From positions 59,722,486 to 59,786,485 of the forward strand of contig CATQJL010000305.1 of NCBI GenBank assembly GCA_958299035.1: a stretch of 64,000 nt of DNA. Direction: 5' to 3'. The DNA is from Cylicocyclus nassatus (Eukaryota; Nematoda; Chromadorea; Rhabditida; Strongylidae). Each line of letters begins with the position of its first letter. Positions within the stretch are counted from its first letter, which is position 1. Below are positions 58,353-64,000 of the stretch, one piece after another. A program made the translations under genes and the position numbers. The notes under the pieces were generated by a model. The model was not told the DNA's origin. It did not search any database and saw nothing but the letters and a program-made list of their open reading frames with translations.

Positions 58353-58930
58353 AGAGAAGAGAAAATGACGTAAAACAGATATAAAAAGCAAAAGAAATTG
58401 CTGTAAACCATATAAAAACGCTGGAATAAGGTTTGAGATCTTTCATTTGGCGGCTTTTCAGAGTGCAAGTTTTCGCTCCAGGACCAGCGATGCGTCCTTC
58501 AAATTTTTCCCCCGCATTGACGTTCATATTTCCTGGGACGTTGTCTGGATTGTTGCGCTTAATGTTCTGAGCAACAATCGCCCAAGCTGGAAGAAAATCG
58601 ATGCGAAAGAACTGAAACAGAACAAGGTAAAGAAAAATGCACTTTTTACGGTTTTTCGCAAAACAATTCTACCATAATCGAAGAGTTGAGGACTGGGTGG
58701 TTGTCTGCATTATAAACAGAAGCAAGTTCTTTAGAATGTACGAAAAAACCGCGTGAAAAGAGTTAAACTAGGAGAAAAACATGAGATTTTCAGAAAAGGT
58801 TTTTGCCGATTTCTCGTTCAAATCAAAAAAATATGGTTTTGGGACGTTGTCAGGGTGAATGTAGAGACCAAAAGCTTCAAAATGATGAATAGCTTGCTAA
58901 AATTGCGTTTGAAACAACGAAGAAAAGGGT

Positions 58931-59044
58931 ACCAGAGCCAAATGCCCCGCGCCCCTCGTTTGGGGTAGCGAGGTAGCGCCAGCGCGCGGAGACGCAGATG
59001 AGCAGCGGAGACAGACCAGAGCCGACGGGACATTTGGCTCTGGT
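58931..59044. repeat. Short inverted-repeat unit, second copy
   Basis: Counterpart of 13293-13407, ends ACCAGAGCCAAATGCCCC / GGACATTTGGCTCTGGT. Confidence 0.7.
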
Positions 59045-60103
59045 AGTGAATTTCCGCAGGGTCTCAACGAAATCCTACAACATTATATACCATTCTGATC
59101 GTCATGGCACGATGAAGAGAACTGACAACGTCCCAGGTTTTGAAAATCACTCATTAACGAGATAGACCGGCGTTTTCGTGCGCGATTATCTGCGCAAGAA
59201 TTAAGCACAGTCTCTCGTTTTTATTTAACTCTAATACCTTTTCTAAACTTCTGAAACTCTATTTTGGTCAACTGAGAGGTTAACTGAGAAGTTTTGTCCT
59301 GAATTCTTGCGAACATTCCACAGGAACCTTCTTTTTAACGAAAAATAGGTATAAAAACGCTAATTTTCGGTTTTGCTGGAATAAGCTAAAGCTATTATTC
59401 CCTATATTTGCTTTATAAACATACGTTCCGATATAGTCAGGACAATAACATCCAGGGCGAAGCTCCGGATAACTCCTGTTTCCAGGTGAAGGTTGTGTCC
59501 CCTTATAGTTCTCAAAGTAAAGATTACCAGAGTATGTGGCTCTATGTATCGAGGGTAGTATGATTACAAGAAGCTGCTGCCTCGGAAGTATCTCCAGCTA
59601 ATTGTCAGTGTAGAACTAATAAGGACCGAGCTGTATGTGTTTAACTTCCCGTTATTACTCATATAGTAGAATAGCCATTTTCAGCTCTACAATGTCAAAG
59701 TGTACACTAGCAAGACTCAAACATTTCCAGATCTTTGCATCGCTTTACCTTTAATAAACCATGCAATTTCTACGTTGGCAACATCATGAGCATTTCCCTG
59801 TCGAAAAAATCCAAGATGTTAATGCTGAAGAAAAAATTTGTGCAACTTTCCTGAGAGAAGCGCGTTGTCATAATGACCGTTTTATAGAACATTAATAAAG
59901 ACATTTTCGCAGTCATTTTTTACACACATAAATATTCTTGCATAACTAGTTACGCGATCGATAAATGAGGACAAGCAAAAAGATTTCAGCGTTTAACATC
60001 CATCTATATCTGAAACATGCTGGTAGGGATTGACTAGAACTTTATCTTTTCAAGAGTAAAAATACCACCGATAGTTGATAACGGTAGAATTACGATCGAA
60101 GTA

Positions 60104-61378
60104 TTAGGTCATTCGAAAAGTTTTTCCGTTTTCGCACCTCCAAATTCAAACGAGCACAACTTTTTCCACATCCAACCTTTTTCTTCCAAATAAATTTCAT
60201 TGTGTTCACCAGAACTCTGGTAACATTACTGTAGTGTTTTTGTGCTTTTTTCTTGCGAAATCATCTTAGGGGAATTAATAAAACCTAAAAGGGCAGTTTT
60301 GCCAAGCTGATTTTTATTGGGTCCTATTATTTTTTAATAGGCACCGAGGAATTGGAGAATTTGGTGGCTGGTAACGGAAAGTCTATAGAGTTTGGAAAAT
60401 GAACAGGAACCTCGGTGCGCAGTTAATCTCTTTTGTGAGGGCCACTTTTCTTACATGTGGGTTGAGGGCGCCATGGGCGAGGATGGCACCTTTCATAGAT
60501 TATACGTACAAGTCTGCTCAGAAATTCTGAAATTTTGACAAACGGTCTTTACAGCGATATCATACTACTCTGCTCTTACACCACAATCACATCTTAGCAA
60601 ATTTAGAGATTGTAAGACTAGCAGGATTACATTAATTTGAGTACATCAACCTTTTGTAATGAGTTATGTTCATGGCCATGCTTGCAGTGCTTGTTCCAAA
60701 TGATTTACTACGTTGCTTCTTTTAGCTGTACTTGGCCAATTTTTGTAATTATCAATCCAGGCCAAAAAAGAATTGCTCCGCCAAATTACGAGAAACGAAA
60801 GCAGAGTCAGCGCGCCCTCAATCTGCAAGTGCGAGAATTTGTGAGGTGTATGCCACTAATATTTTTTGGTATTGCAGCTTTAGCGATGGTGGCTTCAAAT
60901 GAGGCTATATGACACCACAAGGCATGCCCATAGTTTTATGCAGCTATATTTGCGATTTTCTTCAAAGGACCCTTTGAGATGCTCGTTTATACGGCAGGAA
61001 CACCTTCCAGAACAGTGCAGAACATTAGCTTTCACTTCTCTAGATCTGGACTTTTTGAAGCAGACTTCAACCAATGTCAAGAAAGAGTTGGCCTTAGCAA
61101 ATGCATTGCGCACAATGATGGCTTCTTTGACTGCCTTACACTCAAGACTGAGCTTGAAGAGTGCAATTATTCGAAAATCGCGTTTTCATATGTCGAATTT
61201 ATAGTCACGTAAACTTCCCTACAAAACGTTTTCTGCAAATTCGGTGAGACCCTCAGAAACTAGAGGACTTCCTCTACTATTTCATGTATAGCAATCCCTA
61301 TCAGCCCTCTGGCTCTTTCTTAAAACATGGCACCAACATCAAAGGTGCAAAAAACGAAAAAACTTCCCGAATGACCAT
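60104..61378. mobile_element. mariner-like element carrying a non-transposase open frame
   Basis: TA at 60102-60103 and at the right edge near 61378. Ends TTAGGTCATTCGAAAAGTTT and a matching inverted end. The left arm of the duplication has the empty site CGAA-GTA-GAATG (minus strand, near 44285). No transposase motif was found. A coding-like frame at about 60940-61212 encodes four evenly spaced cysteines. Confidence 0.82.
60940..61212 (+). CDS. Coding-like fragment inside the mariner-like element
   Basis: An open stretch ending TAA at 61210-61212, with FEADFNQCQERVGLSKC and two further cysteines at a similar spacing (9 residues apart). No mariner D,D34D motif. The start is unclear; CCATAGTTTTATGCAG near 60943 could be a splice acceptor. 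It may be an exon captured from an unknown gene. I do not recognise the family. Confidence 0.3.
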   Translation, partial: AAIFAIFFKGPFEMLVYTAGTPSRTVQNISFHFSRSGLFEADFNQCQERVGLSKCIAHNDGFFDCLTLKTELEECNYSKIAFSYVEFIVT

Positions 61379-62430
61379 AGAATGCGCCTCGTTACTACAT
61401 AATGGCTGTTACCGATGGAACTTCTGAGCCGCCAACTGACATTCCTTCAAAACTCAAGTTTTGTCAAATGTGACAGCTGGATATCTCACCCGTGAAGGGA
61501 CAAAGATCTTAATGACCACCTTTATGATTGTTTACGCGTTTTCAGTCATTAGTAACTTCGTTCGCATTATTATCACTGATTAATTACAAAAAAAACACCG
61601 CTGTTCGTAGCTTGTTCCATTACGTTCGGAATTAACACACTGACGATCGAGCCATTTTGTGCGAAGCTCTTACTAACTTTTCTCACTCATCTGGCGCTTG
61701 CATACACGCATGTGCACGAAATTGTGTGAGAGCCTCCTTTACGCTTCGCTCAAAACATGCGAAGTTCCTTTAGAATTAAATGTGTCTCACAGAGTAATAC
61801 CATCGCAAGATTTCTGCATCACCTTCCCTTCCGATAAACCCTGCAATTTCTACTTTGAAGATATAAAATTGCTACAGTATTAGGTTTTTTGCCTGAGTTC
61901 ATGTACTGTTTCGCATTCTCGGAAAAACAACTAGCGTATACTGATCACATCAAAAATGAACATTTCCGCTGTCTTTTGAATATTACTTCGCTTGATTTCC
62001 ATGCATAAACGAGGAGGTAGGCTAACAACCGACAACGGGCACAGGGCCCGGCAGGAGGTGGCATTTCAGAATTTTAAAAACGATATCCCCCTTGAAACCA
62101 AAATTTCTTACGACTTTCCCTTTGACCCTATTTTTGGCCCCCGTAAGTCCCTGACAGTCCCGAAGTGCCAGCTGGTTGGCATGCAATGAACTCGTAACAG
62201 CTGTCTTGTCGCGATTCAATCGCGACGATCAAATCGCGTAAACTCTGTCGAGTAAGGGATCGTCCAGACCAGAAACACATTGAAAATATGGGTCTCGCTG
62301 ATCCACAAAAATATTGGAGGCAATGAAGGAAAACACACAAAGAAAAAGCAAAAAATTACAAATGTACAAAAACGAATGCAAAAATTCGATGTCAAGTAAC
62401 ATATTTGCATAAATGCACCATTCCACCTAC

Positions 62431-62985
62431 CTGAGATAGTCCGAATGAGCCGCAAATTGGTGACCTAAGTGCGACGTGCTGTAGTCGAAAATTCTGGCAT
62501 GCATGCCATCTGAGCCGAACAATCCAATTTCTGCGTGAAATAAACTTGGCAGCGCGCACTGGCAAATCACATATCTGAAGAATGCGCAAGATACTGGATT
62601 GAAACATAGTAAGCAAACATAAGGCCACACCCAGACTTCAACTGAACAGCCCAGAACCGCTCAAAAACACCAAAGGCCCCTTTTCACGACGCATATGTAC
62701 AAGAACACCTGGCAACGCTCAACTATTTGCGGGATAGGAACTCATTCTTGGATGAGCTATCTTGAGCGAAGTCTGGCCGGGGCCTAACATACAAAAATAC
62801 TTGAAAATTCAAAAAAATAAACCTACTTTGAAAGATTTCAGAAGCAGCTGACTTTCGTAATTCCATATCTGAACGCTTCCACTGTAAAGAGCTGCCAATA
62901 GCCACGTTTCCGTGGGATGAAGGTCCACCGACTTTACTCGACTCGATCTTGTCAAAAACATTTCCTCAACTTTTGATGACAGCAT
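62431..62985 (-). pseudogene. Coatomer beta-prime subunit (COPB2-like) fragment, exons 1-2
   Basis: Exon 1 (62985-62827) encodes [29 protein letters not shown] and SFK. Exon 2 (62574-62431) starts ICDLPVRAAKF and ends FAAHSDYL. This is the first WD40 repeat and start of the second in the coatomer beta-prime subunit, which coats Golgi-to-ER vesicles. GT-AG borders are intact (GTAGGT donor, TTCAG acceptor), and TTGTTGCAG precedes the ATG by two bases. Exon 2 has a frameshift after NWIV (about 62517), where two bases are missing. The roughly 800 remaining residues are absent to the left, where sequence runs into the end of hAT-like element 3. It looks like a captured or stranded gene fragment. 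Confidence 0.8.
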
Positions 62986-63440
62986 GCCTGCAACAACCAG
63001 AATAAAGAAAAACGACGAAAACAAACGACCCAAAAGAGCGAAAGTGCGGAGAACGACCACAATGCGAAAACTGAAGAAACACAATCACAAAAACAACTTT
63101 TTGTATAGAACATCACGACCAAATATGATCTCTGGCCCTTCTGAGCCCTTGTAGGGCTCGTCGAAGAAGCAATCTATTCAAAAATTGCGAAGATTGCTTC
63201 AATCAGCGATCACTAATTAAGCAAAAAGTCAAATTCTCGGAGTTTCCGCGTCGTCCGTGCAAGATGCACCGAATGCTGGAGCGCGCTTTCTGAGGCCGAT
63301 CATAACGCTGTGAACCCTATTTGGGGCTGTATCGAAGCGGTACCTTGATGGTTTTGGAAGCGGATTTGAACATATAGTAATACTCTCGACCTAGTCCACA
63401 TTTATGTAAAGAAATCTGGGAAATTATGTGAAGGGAAGCA

Positions 63441-63482
63441 GGGAGCCACCCCAGGTGGCTCCCAGGTGGCGCGGGAGCCACC
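63441..63482. repeat. Inverted motif set of hAT-like element 3
   Basis: GGGAGCCACC, GGTGGCTCCC, AGGTGGC and GGGAGCCACC in order, flanked by TTATGTGAA (63424-63432) and TTCACATAAG (63514-63523). Layout equals 39579-39618 and 54179-54221; the motif differs. Confidence 0.7.
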
Positions 63483-63788
63483 TAATTTCGAAAAACACTT
63501 ACCATTTTTTAAATTCACATAAGTTTCTCATAATTCTTCATACTTTTTTTGTGCTTATGGTCCTCCAACTATACAGCAAATTTGGTGCCATAACGTTACT
63601 TGTGCATTGAAAACGAGCCTATTTTGTTATTTCCCTCTTACAAGAATTGCGATTTGAATTCCCGCCTGCGGGCAGGCTAGCGATCGGAGCACAGAATCTT
63701 CACATTGCTGGAATATAAGTTCATAGGACAGTAGCATCAGCAAGGAATGATGAATAAAGAATGATATGTGCATCGTTTATCGGTAAAC

Positions 63789-63856
63789 AAAGGGGAAGTC
63801 GTATTTTGTGGTCCAGGGCGGAGCCTCGGACCCCAAAATACGACTTCCCCTTTGCT
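63789..63856. repeat. Strong hairpin (AAAGGGGAAGTCGTATTTTG arms)
   Basis: The left arm 63789-63808 reappears inverted at 63833-63856, with GGTCC / GGACC and GGCGGAGCC between. It probably belongs to a hAT-like subterminal zone. Confidence 0.65.
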
Positions 63857-64000
63857 TTTTCGGGCCAAAAACGATATCCAGCTTGTGAAAGCTTTATTTG
63901 ACCAGCGTATGTGCGAGCATAATCTTGTAAGCAACAAATTACAGTCAGAACACATCAGCAAAAGCTAAGTTTTCAAGTCCTAATTCTCATCAGTTTGTCA

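Larger units (their letters stand above)
57733..59562. mobile_element. hAT-like non-autonomous element, copy 2, at a splice acceptor
   Basis: The 8 bp ATTACAAG flanks it at 57725-57732 and 59563-59570. Ends CATACCTTCAATAG and TATCGAGGGTAGTATG. Same family as 12441-13936, including the GACGTTGTC motifs (58537, 58843, inverted 59124). Its target is the intron 3 / exon 4 junction of cystatin copy 3. A foldback element (57831-58352) is nested in it. Confidence 0.85.
55469..59862 (+). pseudogene. Cystatin copy 3, inactivated inverted duplicate
   Basis: Remnants of exon 2 (55469-55540), exon 3 (55637-55722), exon 4 (59570-59632) and exon 5 (about 59685-59830, with its former stop codon gone) align with gene 2. 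Lesions: exon 1 is absent, the exon 2 acceptor AG is lost (TTGA), a 3-base insertion brings a TAA into exon 3, the QVVGG loop has become QVLEG, about 62 bases are inserted in exon 5 between the TSK and RWQ codons, and TGA has become TGT. Intron 3 grew from about 0.4 kb to 3.8 kb by insertion of an LTR element and a hAT-like element. It cannot make a cystatin. Confidence 0.85.
53745..61850 (+). repeat. Right arm of the inverted cystatin duplication
   Basis: Matches the reverse complement of 43840-47345. It holds insertions absent from the left arm at 53843-54708, 54908-55158, 56124-57651, 57733-59562 and 60104-61378. Confidence 0.8.
62042..63900. mobile_element. hAT-like element 3 (left end CAGGGCCCGGCA), right end not found
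   Basis: CAGGGCCCGGCAGGAGGTGGC starts at 62042. AAAACGATATCC-type sequence follows, and CCCCTTTGCTTTTTCGGGCC near 63850 resembles the right subterminal zone of element 1. An internal motif set lies at 63441-63482 between TTATGTGAA and TTCACATAA. A COPB2-like gene fragment lies between. No terminal GGGCCCTG or target duplication was found before the window ends, so the extent is provisional. Confidence 0.45.

Overview
This is eukaryotic nuclear DNA, most likely from a nematode. The evidence is compact spliced genes with TTTTCAG-type acceptors, a probable spliced-leader acceptor just before a start codon, secreted five-exon cystatin genes, and DNA transposons with Tc1-like (CAGTGCTGGCCA) and mariner-like (TA + TTAGGT) ends. 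No bacterial operon, Shine-Dalgarno site, intact tRNA/rRNA gene or CRISPR array was seen. Most of the window is repeats. Nearly all open frames in the first 37 kb are chance frames inside repeats.

Layout. (1) 1-11204 and 21249-27640 are two diverged copies (A and B) of one long segment in the same orientation, with a partial third copy (C) inverted at 31125-31690. Comparing the copies gives empty sites. Insertions are visible at TTAA (7382-7647, 21715-22169, 23044-23498), with 5-6 bp duplications (2962-3096, 10231-10401) and with an 8 bp duplication (3647-6805, a 3.16 kb foldback). (2) 11205-11730 is a library adapter followed by exactly 500 N. The same adapter also lies in the loop of the 3.16 kb foldback (5259-5284), so the assembly carries amplification-adapter sequence. 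(3) 12-21 kb and 27.6-33.3 kb are dense in inverted-repeat elements, many nested. (4) 33896-37306 is a Tc1-like foldback holding two mariner-like elements that abut at a single TA.

(5) The gene-bearing part is 37.9-63 kb. Cystatin gene 1 (+, 37981-41380) has five exons but a +1 frameshift in exon 2. Cystatin gene 2 (-, 44538-47551) is intact and encodes 143 residues. Cystatin copy 3 (+, 55469-59862) is a broken inverted duplicate that lacks exon 1 and is interrupted by an LTR element, a hAT-like element and others. A further multi-exon gene of unknown function (+, 49457-51522) lies between the arms of this inverted duplication. The first two exons of a coatomer beta-prime (COPB2-like) gene lie at 62431-62985 (-), apparently inside a hAT-like element.

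How the parts fit together: the two duplications record the order of events, because an insertion present in one copy and absent in the other is dated to after the copies split. The least expected pattern is in the CAGGGCCCGGCA-ended hAT elements. Each carries an internal set of short inverted motifs whose sequence differs between elements but matches that element's own subterminal sequence.
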